Positions 53,101 through 62,800 of a DNA stretch of 64,000 nucleotides are shown here, piece after piece. The stretch spans positions 19,567 through 83,566 of the forward strand of contig JBCBGC010000014.1 in assembly GCA_038527215.1 (NCBI GenBank), read 5' to 3'. The notes under the pieces were generated by a model. That model did not search any database and had not been told where the DNA came from. It saw only the letters and a program-made list of their open reading frames with translations. How positions within the stretch are numbered: position 1 is the first letter of the stretch; every line of letters begins with the position of its first letter. The position numbers and the translations under genes are program-made. The stretch is from JAWPMV01 sp038527215 (lineage in GTDB: Bacteria; Bacteroidota; Bacteroidia; J057).

Positions 53101-56100
53101 AATTCCAAGGGAGCTAAGATCAAAGACATTAAATTCTATGGAGAGCCCCAGGCGCAAACCACCGAATATGCGCTGGATGCCCAAACAGGGGTCATAACCC
53201 AGGAAATGAAATCCGGCTCTGGGGTTATCAACCGGTGGACCAATTTTACCTATGACGCCAAGGACCGTTTCGTCATCCAGGTAGGCCGACCTTATGGGCA
53301 CGTATCGACCCGGATCTATGATCCCATGTGGGGCCTGCCTACCAGCATGACCTCTGCAGACGGGCAGACTACGCTGACGGCTTTTGATGAATTTGGGAAT
53401 AATATTTCGACGACCGATCCTCTAGGCAATGTCAGTCAGACCTCCCTGCATTGGGATATCAATACGGGGAACGGAAGCAGTGTAACCAGCCCGGATAACT
53501 CCATTTACTATGCCCATACCCAAACCACGGGCCAGCCAGAGAGCAAGGTTTGGTATACCATATTAGGGCAAGAACGCTTTAAGCAACATCGGAGTTTTAA
53601 TAACCAGTGGATCAAAAACAGTGTAACCTATGATAGTCGTGGGAATGAGCATAAAATCTCGGAGCCCTTTTTCTCCGGAACCCCGCTGGTATCCGTGAAA
53701 TCCTATGATGCCTACAACCGACTTACCCAGATATCCAATACCGCAGGCAATACCCTGTATGCGTATAGCTATGCTGGAGGCAATCTGAGCATCCAAAACA
53801 CCAAGCCTTCCGGGCAGACCTCCTGGCAAACCAAAGATCCGGCTGGCAAGATCATTTCCTCTCAGGACAATGGAGGAATCCTGGATTTTCTCTATGATAG
53901 TCACGGCAACCAACGAGAGGTGAAACTCAACGGGCTGAAAATATTTGAGGCTAGCTTTGATGTATACAATCGGCAGGTGGAAGCGGATGATAAAAATGCC
54001 GGTCTCATGACCTATGCCTACAATACCTATGGCGAAATGATTAGTCAAACCGATGCGAATGGGAACCAGACCAGCCTGTCGTATGACATGCTCGGTAGGG
54101 TTTTGACCCGGGTTCAGCCGGAAGGAACCGTTACCCACCAGTACATACCAGATGGCAGTGCAGGGGAAGGGAAACTTAAAAAAATCACCCATTACGACGG
54201 AAATATCTCTGAGTATGTGTATAACAGCAACGCTCAGCTTACCACCCAAAAAGAACGGATTGACGGGACCTGGTTCAATACCCATTTTTCCTATACCGGA
54301 ACCGGGCAGCAAAACACCATTACGTATCCTTCAGGACTTGTGATTAAGCGAAATTACAATGTCCGCGGATATCTGACCAGTGTCAAGAACCAAACCTCCA
54401 ATGTGACCTTGTTTACGGCTAGTCAGTTCAACCAATACGGGCAACCTACTTCCTACAGCCTGGGCAACGGGATTACCACCCAGAAGACCTATAATAGTTA
54501 TGGGTTACTGACCAAAATAAAAGCAGGCAGTGTGCAAGACCTGAACTTTGGCGTCAATGTCCAAACGGGGAATATGACCTATCGCCACGACTGGCTGACG
54601 GGCAGATTTGAGTCCTTCCAATACGACAACCTCAATCGCCTGACCAGATCTCACGTCAGTGGGCAGACGGCCATTAACCTTACTTACCAGGCCAATGGCA
54701 ATGTCGCAACCAAAACCGGGATAGGCTCCTTTTCTTATCATAGCCAGAAAATTAATGCCCTGACCAAGGTGTGTGATGCCTCCGGGCCGATTCCTCATGC
54801 CCAGCAAGATGTATCCTATAATACCTACATGCAGCCTGATGATGTATCGGAAAGTAATTATGACATTGATTTTCAGTATGGAGGGGATGGGCAAAGGCGC
54901 CTCTACGAATTGACCGATCAGGGGAGCCTGGTGACCAAAAGATACTATGTAGGTAATTTCGAACGCGACATCACCAGTGGAACCACGCGGGATATCCACT
55001 ATGTGCAAGCGACCGATGGCCTGGCAGCTATGGTGGTCAAGCAAGGGGGCAGCTACAGTCATTACTATGTCTACAAAGATCACTTAGGGTCCATTCTGCG
55101 GCTCACCAATGGGTCTGGGACTGTAGTGGCGGAGCAAAATTTCGATGCCTGGGGCCGGAAGCGAAATGCCAGTACCTGGAATTACAGCAATCCAGGGACC
55201 ACGCCTGACTGGTTGTACCGAGGCTACACCGGACATGAGCACATGGATGAGGTAGGCTTGATCAATATGAACGGTCGGATGTATGATCCCATCCTGGGAC
55301 GTATGCTAAGTCCGGACAATTTTGTGCAGTCTCCACGCTTTACCCAGAGTTACAATCGCTATTCCTATGCCTTCAACAATCCGTTGTCCTATACAGATCC
55401 TTCCGGTGAGTTTTTTGTCATTGATTCCTGGTTAGTAGGTTTTATTTCCGGGCTGATCAATGGCGCACCGGGTAACCGTTGGAACAACGCCTGGAATGAA
55501 GCAAATCTGAGAGCAGGCAATGACCTGCGGATTTGGGGAGGATTGTTTGCTTCAGATCCCAACCGAAATTTCTTTGGCCGGGCCTGGGAAATCATTTCTC
55601 GATTCACCTGGCAGTCTATCCAGACCACGGGAGGCTTCTTAACCGCCCATGCCTATAATACCTTCGGACTCGGAGGTGGAGTGAGGCGCGTGGACTATCA
55701 AAATGGGGCTACGGTTCTGACGACAGGTAATCGTTGGGGAGGGATTGCCTTAGGTAGCTTCATCATCGGGGACAATACGATGGTAGCTGATCCCAACAAT
55801 CCTTTGTTCCAGCACGAATATGGACATTATCTTCAGAGCCAGGAAATGGGGCCAGCGTATTTTGCCCGCATTGGGATTCCCAGTGTGATCAGTGCCTCTA
55901 CTGATCCTGGCAACCATGACTGGCATCCCGTGGAACAGGATGCCAACCGCCGGGCTTTCCTCTATTTCAATGAACGGATTCCTGGCTTTCAGGATGACGC
56001 CGATTTGTCCTCAGATTTTGCCCGCTTGAACCTAGGATGGGATTTTGACCGGAATCCATTGAATGTTGATGGCTCCAATACGATAGGGCAGTACGTAGAC

Positions 56101-56241
56101 TTCCGTAATCCGGCAGATGTCATGATGTTAGACCGCCTGATTGTACGAGCGACCGTAGCGGATTATGCAGCCATTTTCCTATTGGGCCCCGTAAAAGGGA
56201 CCATCCTTATGGGCTTAATTAACACGATCATATTTGGATAA
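50122..56241 (+). CDS. Giant SpvB/FG-GAP/RHS-repeat protein 1 with HEYGH-containing tip
   Basis: 2039 residues. Signal sequence (WCWVTLCCLLVSSSRLMAE); SpvB-like N-terminal region (YAIPLITPPGTRNMVPNLSM, GRGWSLGGLSLISRKG); calcium-binding FG-GAP/VCBS repeats at about 378-745 (DFNGDGHTD, DFNGNGQDD, DFDGDGRGD, DFNGDGKQD, DFNGDGKSD, DFDGDGRQD); then YD repeats (YDSRGNEHK, YDNLNRLTR). The RHS core at ~1640-1762 has YKDHLGSILRLTNG, YRGYTGHEHMDEVGLINMNG, RMYDP and DPSGE. The tail 1763-2039 is not RHS and carries H1898-EYG-H1902 and E1938-QDANR. By analogy with RHS/Tc toxins, the repeats form a shell that holds the tip; secretion is probably by Sec plus an unknown step, since no T9SS domain is present. 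Confidence 0.93.
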   Translation: MNVHQTLSGINRWCWVTLCCLLVSSSRLMAETPTPKPYKILSPQDVIRIHSINYGPLFTQTSFNNRTINVSKPVGITKGAHEVSMSGGATYAIPLITPPGTRNMVPNLSMMYSSQAGNGPLGRGWSLGGLSLISRKGNDLYRDGQVKQVLFDNYDHFTLDGNVLIPTSGANGHNNTVYRTENETFMKVVSKGTAGNGPDWFEVTTREGVKMEYGKTGSSQRNVQGGATGMIWFINKVSDQYGNYIEFIYDYNYTDTRIKEIKYTGNSAAGISPYNTIKFFWDLRDDDNRTYQWGSFTVMRHLLEKIEVRSEGNQLMKKYEFEYGFDNLYSYLTSVTESGSAGSSLNATIFKYGDDPTPFQDIMSNHTQWPDVDNFTGDFNGDGHTDFLSAGHTTLNGFKYHTFFRLHRKVPGSNSFISNFNTYLPANQYEVIDDVQVPHFQSFVATDFNGNGQDDILLINKAYDGTYTRMEEIKVYYPNANLSAYTQSTYPTSTPYNIIYPGGNYFFPGDFDGDGRGDYVTVLSNGTGYKVFYSSPSTGTANEEVNVQGAPNPNYPGSIFATAQFVAPLDFNGDGKQDIMVTDWGWTKIYTFYEDGSGNWQAQQIYGGSYPVQTGNGNPGNEIFIGDFNGDGKSDVLTRTGTNNWDYQVGFSDGKVFHQESFPVAYGMDPTSPAHHIRIADVNGDQKSDVVLVVDASSGSDQVHVYYGKGQSANNDFYHDSFSFTNASSIERVVVGDFDGDGRQDVGLGGPNNTKFNMLYFDKEGTDHLLHKVANGFNHVTEFSYETMTKGGSFYTQGSSSTYPVYDLQVGLHLVSEVKVPDGLNGYNTTSYSYEEARMHGQGQGFLGFKKVHAENNVSGVKITSEFELNNTYYVPQLKKQTRRLISGNSLISEDNFNNSIYHFGNKRIWPRVSSQTTTDHLANTNRVMSYAYDTHGNITQSTENINGGLEINISQLSYTANGTWLPAILWKTELTKFRSGASAVHQKHTQYFNSKGAKIKDIKFYGEPQAQTTEYALDAQTGVITQEMKSGSGVINRWTNFTYDAKDRFVIQVGRPYGHVSTRIYDPMWGLPTSMTSADGQTTLTAFDEFGNNISTTDPLGNVSQTSLHWDINTGNGSSVTSPDNSIYYAHTQTTGQPESKVWYTILGQERFKQHRSFNNQWIKNSVTYDSRGNEHKISEPFFSGTPLVSVKSYDAYNRLTQISNTAGNTLYAYSYAGGNLSIQNTKPSGQTSWQTKDPAGKIISSQDNGGILDFLYDSHGNQREVKLNGLKIFEASFDVYNRQVEADDKNAGLMTYAYNTYGEMISQTDANGNQTSLSYDMLGRVLTRVQPEGTVTHQYIPDGSAGEGKLKKITHYDGNISEYVYNSNAQLTTQKERIDGTWFNTHFSYTGTGQQNTITYPSGLVIKRNYNVRGYLTSVKNQTSNVTLFTASQFNQYGQPTSYSLGNGITTQKTYNSYGLLTKIKAGSVQDLNFGVNVQTGNMTYRHDWLTGRFESFQYDNLNRLTRSHVSGQTAINLTYQANGNVATKTGIGSFSYHSQKINALTKVCDASGPIPHAQQDVSYNTYMQPDDVSESNYDIDFQYGGDGQRRLYELTDQGSLVTKRYYVGNFERDITSGTTRDIHYVQATDGLAAMVVKQGGSYSHYYVYKDHLGSILRLTNGSGTVVAEQNFDAWGRKRNASTWNYSNPGTTPDWLYRGYTGHEHMDEVGLINMNGRMYDPILGRMLSPDNFVQSPRFTQSYNRYSYAFNNPLSYTDPSGEFFVIDSWLVGFISGLINGAPGNRWNNAWNEANLRAGNDLRIWGGLFASDPNRNFFGRAWEIISRFTWQSIQTTGGFLTAHAYNTFGLGGGVRRVDYQNGATVLTTGNRWGGIALGSFIIGDNTMVADPNNPLFQHEYGHYLQSQEMGPAYFARIGIPSVISASTDPGNHDWHPVEQDANRRAFLYFNERIPGFQDDADLSSDFARLNLGWDFDRNPLNVDGSNTIGQYVDFRNPADVMMLDRLIVRATVADYAAIFLLGPVKGTILMGLINTIIFG

Positions 56242-56243
56242 AA

Positions 56244-56654
56244 ATGATGGACTGGATAAAACCAATCGGTATGATAAGCCTTGCTTTGATGCTGGTAGCC
56301 ACGACCTGCCAACCAGAGGGACCTGATTGCCACTATGGAATACGCATCAGCAACGATAGCACGGAGGCGGTCTGGGTGGGATATCCTTCCAAGGACTCCA
56401 CTGGAGATTGCGTCTTGTTGCTAACCCTGCTAAGACCTGATTCCTCGCTGGTGTATGATCCCTCTCGGCGATGCATAGAGTCAGCATTTTCAGCGGATCA
56501 TCTCTTTGAGTTCCATATACTCTCAGAAGGGATTCAAGCGCCAACCGGCTCTTTACCCTGTGATCCGGTGCTGAACAGTGCCCAGTGGTTGAAGACCTTT
56601 GCGCTGACTACCGAGGAATTGGCGGCGATATCTTTTGAAATCCAATACCCATGA
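56244..56654 (+). CDS. Small possible lipoprotein next to RHS1, candidate immunity protein
   Basis: 136 residues beginning two bases after the RHS1 stop, so clearly co-transcribed. The N-terminus has a hydrophobic stretch (IGMISLALMLVATT) followed by C22; the residue before Cys is Thr, so the lipobox is not ideal and a plain signal peptide is possible. The mature part starts DCHYGIRISNDSTEAVWVGY and contains four more cysteines. I recognise no family. Small envelope proteins directly behind polymorphic toxin genes are often the cognate immunity proteins, and that is the best guess here. No equivalent gene follows RHS2. Confidence 0.8.
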   Translation: MMDWIKPIGMISLALMLVATTCQPEGPDCHYGIRISNDSTEAVWVGYPSKDSTGDCVLLLTLLRPDSSLVYDPSRRCIESAFSADHLFEFHILSEGIQAPTGSLPCDPVLNSAQWLKTFALTTEELAAISFEIQYP

Positions 56655-56684
56655 GCCCGGAAGACATAGTAGGCTGAAGATCGA

Positions 56685-56720
56685 GCTTGTGTCCTTTGTC
56701 GCGAGGCAAAGGGCGCAAGC
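56685..56720 (+). terminator. Hairpin after the RHS1 operon
   Basis: GCTTGTGTCCTTTG / CAAAGGGCGCAAGC, 14-bp stem with two G-T pairs, loop TCGCGAGG, 31 bp after the stop; followed by CTATCTTTC, a weak T tract. Confidence 0.65.
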
Positions 56721-56891
56721 CTATCTTTCGCCTCAAAAACATAGCTCAACCTTCATCTGAGCACCATTCCTGCTGGCACCTGGGTTTTCCTCCCTTGCCC
56801 ACCTGGTCTTCCACCACCGTAGCGGGTCGGTAAAACCCATGGGCCCCGTATCAATGTTAACCTTTTTATTTAGCAAGCTTACTTCACAATC

Positions 56892-59800
56892 ATGAATGCT
56901 CACAATACCCTCCGCGGAGTCCTCCGCCGGTGCTGGGTGGCGCTATGCTGCCTCCTGGTAAGTTATCATGGGCTGTTGGCAGAAAATCCTACCGACAAGC
57001 CTTATAAAGTCCTTGGCATCAAGGACGTGGCCACGATCCATAGTATCAACTATGGCCCCCTTTATTCCAACTCTTCCTTCAATAGCAGGTCCATCAATAC
57101 CGCTCGTCCGGTAGGAACGACCACGGGAAGCCATCAGGTAAATATGAGTGGTGGGGCTTCCTATGGGATCCCCATTTTCACCCCTCCCGGAACCCGGAAT
57201 TTAGTTCCAAACGTTTCCCTGGTTTACAGCAGCCAGGCCGGGAATGGACCTCTAGGACGTGGCTGGAACATTGGGGGACTCTCTGTCATTTCCCGCAAAG
57301 GTCATGACTTCTATCGGGATGAGGCGGTCAAGCAGGTGTTATTTGATAATTATGACCATTTCACCCTGGATGGGAATGTCCTGGTGCCAGTAAGTGGCGC
57401 AAACGGGCATAATAACACCATTTATCGAACCGAAAATGAGACCTTTGCCAAGGTAGTTTCCAAAGGAACTTCCGGCAATGGTCCAGACTGGTTTGAGGTC
57501 ACGACCCGAGATGGGGTGAAGATGGAGTTTGGAAAATCTTTCTCTTCCCAGCGTAATGTGCAAGGAGGCTCTACCGCCATGGCCTGGTTTATCAACAAGC
57601 TCTATGATCAATATGGCAACTACATAGAGTTTATCTATGATTACAATTATACCGATACCCGGATCAAGGAAATCAAGTATACCGGAAATAGTTCTGCCGG
57701 GATTACCCCTTATAACTCTATCAAATTTTTCTGGGATTTGCGGAGCGATGATAACCGCATTTACCAATGGGGCAGCTACATGGCCCAGCGGCATTTGTTG
57801 GAAAAGGTAGAAGTACGGACGGAGGGGAATCAGTTGGTCAAAAAATATGAGATGGAATATGGCTTTGACAATATCCAGTCATACCTGACTTCCGTTACGG
57901 AGTCTGGTAGTGCAGGAGGAAAACTCAATGCTACCATCTTCAAATATGGGGATGATCCTACCCCCTTCCAGGCCGAAACCTGTAATTACTATCCCTGGTT
58001 CAACAAGGACGTATTTACCGGAGATTTCAATGGTGACGGACATAGTGATTTTCTGGAAGCGGTGTATTCCGAGGCCAATGGATTTCGCTATCACACCTCT
58101 TTTCGGGTATACAAAAGACAGCCATCCTTTAATAATTTCACCGCCACCCTCACGGTCAACCTGCCCCCTACCCAGTATGAGATCGTGGACGACGAAGAAA
58201 TCCCCCACTTCCAGTCATTCATTGCTTCAGATTTTAATGGCAATGGGCAGGATGATGTCTTGCTGATCGACAAGTCCTATGATGGTTCTTATACCCGGAT
58301 GAAGGAGATCAAAGTCTATTATCCCAACGATAATCTGACGGCTTATAACGCAGTTGCTTACCCGACCACCACGCCCTTCAATATTATTTACCCCGGAGGC
58401 AAATATTTCTTCCCTGGCGATTACACAGGCGATGGCCGGGCAGACTATCTCACGGTACTCAGTAACGGAACCGGCTATAAAGTGTTTTTCTCTTCACCCG
58501 GAGATGGCGTAGCCAATGAAGAGGTTACCGTACAAAATGCTCCCAACTCCTACTATCCCGGCTCAATCTTCGCTACGGCAGAGCATGTGGCTCCCCTTGA
58601 TTTTAATGGAGATGGCAAACAGGATCTGATGGTGACCAGCTGGGGCTGGACCAAGATTTATACCTTTTATGAGCAAAGCAATGGAACCTGGTTTGCGCAG
58701 CAGATATATGGGGGCGGCTATCCGGTTCAGACTGGCAACGGCAATCCCGGCAATGACATTTTTGTCGGTGATTTTAACGGAGACGGGAAGTCGGATGTAT
58801 TAACTCGGGATGGCACCAGCCACTGGAATTATAAGGTGGGATTTTCGGACGGAAAAACCTTTCATCAGGAAAACTTCCCCGTGAGCTATGCCATGAACCC
58901 TGATGATTCCACCCATCATATCCGGATTGCGGATGTAAATGGGGATGGCTTCTCAGATGTGGTACATGTGGTAGATAGTAATCCTGACCGGGTCAATGTC
59001 TACTACGGTAAGGGCCAAAGCGTCAATAATGATTTTTACTATCAGTCCTATTCTTTCACCAGCAACTCCTACATAGGCAAAGTGCTGGTCGGAGATTTCA
59101 ATGGGGACGGCAAGCTAAATATGGCCCTCGAAGGGGCAGAAAATCAATTCTACAATCTGCTCTATTTTGACAAAGAAGGGACCAACCATTTGCTGCATAA
59201 AGTAGCGAACGGCTACAATCATACCACCGAGTTTAGATATAAGCGTCTGACCGAAGGCGGGAGCTTTTATACCCCTGGAACCCAGAGTTCCTATCCCCTG
59301 TATGATTTCCAGAAAGGCGTTCATTTTGTTTCGGAAGTTCGCGTGCCCGATGGCTTGAGTGGGCAGCATACCACCTCCTACCAATATGAAGAAGGCATTG
59401 TGCATGGCCGTGGCAAGGGATTTCTGGGGTTCAAGAAAGTCGTGGCAGAAAGTAGCGCAGAGGGAATGAAAATCTCCTCGGAGTTTGAAATTGACCCCAC
59501 CTATTTTGCCTCCCAACTAAAGACCCAGGAAAAACGCCTGATCGCCGGTAATTCCCTGATCAGTGAACTAAACCACGTCAACCACATCCATCACTTTGGC
59601 AATAAGCGGATTTGGCCCAGGATTACTTCCACCACCCAAACCAATCATTTATCCAATACGGACCAGGTCACCAGCTATGCCTATGACACCAACGGGAATC
59701 TTACCCAATCCACTGAGAATCTGGACAATGGGCTGGAGGTAACCGTTTCCCAATTTTCCTACACCGCCAATGGCACCTGGCTACCCGCTATCCTTTGGAA

Positions 59801-62800
59801 GACCATTCGAACCAAGTATCGGGCTGGTTCAGCAGCTTTAGTCAATACAGCGGTCAATTACTACAACAGTAAAGGGGCCGTGATCCAGCGGATAAACCAC
59901 TATGGAGAGCCAAAGGCGGTCAATACCTACTTTACCATTGATGGAGCTACCGGGGTAGTGACCCGCTCCAAGATGCAGGCCTCTGGCATGGCTAACCGAG
60001 AAATAAACTACGCTTATGATAGCAAGAAAAGATTCGTAACCACCGAAACCAGAGCGCTGGGACAAGCAGAATCGCGATCTTATGATCCTGGATTCGGGAC
60101 ACTTTTATCTCATACCCTGGTAGACGGACTATCGGAAAGCACGACCTATGACCAGTTTGGCCGTCAATTGTCATTTACCAATCCCTTGGGGCATGTGATG
60201 CAGACCAGCCTGCATTGGGATATCCAGAGCGGCAATGGCAGCAGCAGCACTTCAGCCGACAATTCGATTTTCTACGTGAAAACTACGGCCTCTGGTACCC
60301 CGGAAACACGGACCTGGTTTGATATCCTAAGCCGACCTCGGCTGGACCAACGCAGGGGATATTCGAACCAGTGGATCAAAACCGTTACCTCCTATGATGC
60401 GCGAGGAAATATTCGGACCAGAACCCTGCCCTTTTCCAGTGGCAGTGCCGTGATCTCTACGCACCAGTATGATGCTTATAATCGTCCTGTTTCAGTCTCC
60501 AATTCCTTTGGTACACAATCCTATAGCTATGCTTTCTCTGGTGGGAATCTCACCACGACCAGTACCAATCCAGCTGGTCAGACGAGCAGCAAAACCACCG
60601 ACCCCAGTGGAAAAACCATCGCGACCTCAGATGCAGGGGGAAGCCTGACCCATACCTTTGATAGCTTTGGTCGGGTAGTACAAACCAAACTCAATGGAGT
60701 CGAAGTCGCGGCCATGACCTATGACCAATATGGTAACCAAACCCAGTTGGAGGATAAAAACGGGGGCATTACCCACTATGCATATAATGCCTACGGTGAA
60801 CGGACCATGGAAACGAATCCCAACGGACAAGTCACCCAGTCCTCCTACGATTTACTGGGACGGATGACCACAAGGGTAGTGCCGGAAGGCACCATTACCT
60901 ATCAGTATGTAGGTAACGGCCTGAATGGGGAAGGGAAAATCAAGAAGGTGACCCATTATAACGGCAACAGCCAGGAGTTCAGCTATAACAACCTTAGTCA
61001 GAACACCTTAGTCAAAGAAAATATTGATGGTACCACCTTTAATACTTCCTTTAGCTATGATGGCAATGGCCGGGTGGTCAATACGATCTTCCCTTCAGGC
61101 TTTGGGGTGACCCGTCATTATACCTCATTGGGGTATCTGGCTTCGGTGAAAAACCTCGCTGGCAGTGTTACCCTGTATAATACGCTTGGTATGAATGATT
61201 TTGACCAGCCCACGGCTTACTATATGGGAGATGGTAAAACCACCACCAAAACCTATAATGCCCTGGGCATGCCTACCCGAATCCTTGGCGGCAATGTACA
61301 GGATTTACAGTTCAGTTTTAATACCCAGAGCGGTAACCTAAACTACCGCTACGATGCTAAAAAAGGCCGCTTAGAGACCTTTCAGTACGATAACCTGAAC
61401 CGGCTCACACGTTCTCAGGTGGTAGGGCAGTCCTCTATCAACGTGAACTACGCTAGCAACGGCAATATCCAATCTAAAACGGGCATCGGTAGTTACACCT
61501 ATCACAGTCAAAAGCATAATGCCGTAACCAAAATCTGTGATGCCAGCGGTCCCATCAGCCATGACCAGCAGGATATTCAATTTACCTCCTTTATGCAACC
61601 CTCCCAGATTGCAGAAGGTAACCTGGACTTTGACCTTACCTATGGCCCGGATGGGGAGCGCAGAAAAATGGAAACCGTCCATAGTAGCAATGGATTGATC
61701 GGAGAAAGGTATTACGCGGGGGCCTACGAAAAGGACATTCAAAATGGCACTACCCGGGAACTGCATTATATCTATGGAGGCGATGGCCTCGCTGCTATCG
61801 TGGTGAAGCAGAACGGGCAGTACCAGTATTACTATACCTATAAGGACTATTTAGGGTCCATTCTGACCGTTACAACCTCTGCCGGGGCGGTAGCAGGTGA
61901 GCAGAACTTTGATGCCTGGGGGCGGAAGCGAAACGTGAGCAGTTGGAATTACAGCAATGTGGGCACTACGCCAGCCTGGCTTTACCGGGGATATACCGGC
62001 CATGAGCATTTGGATGAGGTGGATTTGATCAACATGAATGGGCGTATGTATGACCCCCTCAATGGTCGGATGTTGAGTGTAGATAACTTTGTCCAGAATC
62101 CTGAATATTCTCAGAGTTATAATCGGTATGCCTATGCTTTCAACAACCCCTTAAAGTACACCGACCCTAATGGGGAAATTGCCTTCGTGCCCATCCTGGC
62201 CGGGATGGCCTATGGGGCGATCATCGGAGCCGCAACCTCTGTCGCGGTTTACTCTGTTACGGTCGCCATTACGGGCCAGGAGTGGAGTTGGGGAGACTTT
62301 GGCCGGGCCGCAGCCATGGGCGCAATCGGAGGTGCCCTGGGGGGTGGACTCGGAGCCCTGGGAGGTCAGCTCGGCACCTTTGGGCAGAGCCTGGGTTATA
62401 ATATCCTTACCAACGTAGCCAGTAATACGGCCACTACCCTGGCCTTCGGGGGTGAGGTAAGCACGGGAGATGTATTCGGTATGGTAGTCGGCGGCATCCT
62501 CGGAGCCGGAATCGGAAACTTCAATGGTGTGAAAGGAGGAGCCTTGAAAAACATCGGGGCAGAATTGGCTTTCAGAATAGGAAAAGGTGGCATTACCGGC
62601 GGCGTGGGGGGAGCCATAGGCTCGGCGATTGATGGAGAGAACGTGGTAGAAGGGATGTTGATGGGGGCGCAGAATGGAGCCATTGCTGGCGGCACCATGG
62701 CTACGCTCAATATCTTGACCATGGGAGCGGCCTATGTACCAGCCAAGAAATACGGAGACTTTGGCCGGGATCGTCCGGTTTACCGAAGAGGAACCTTTCT

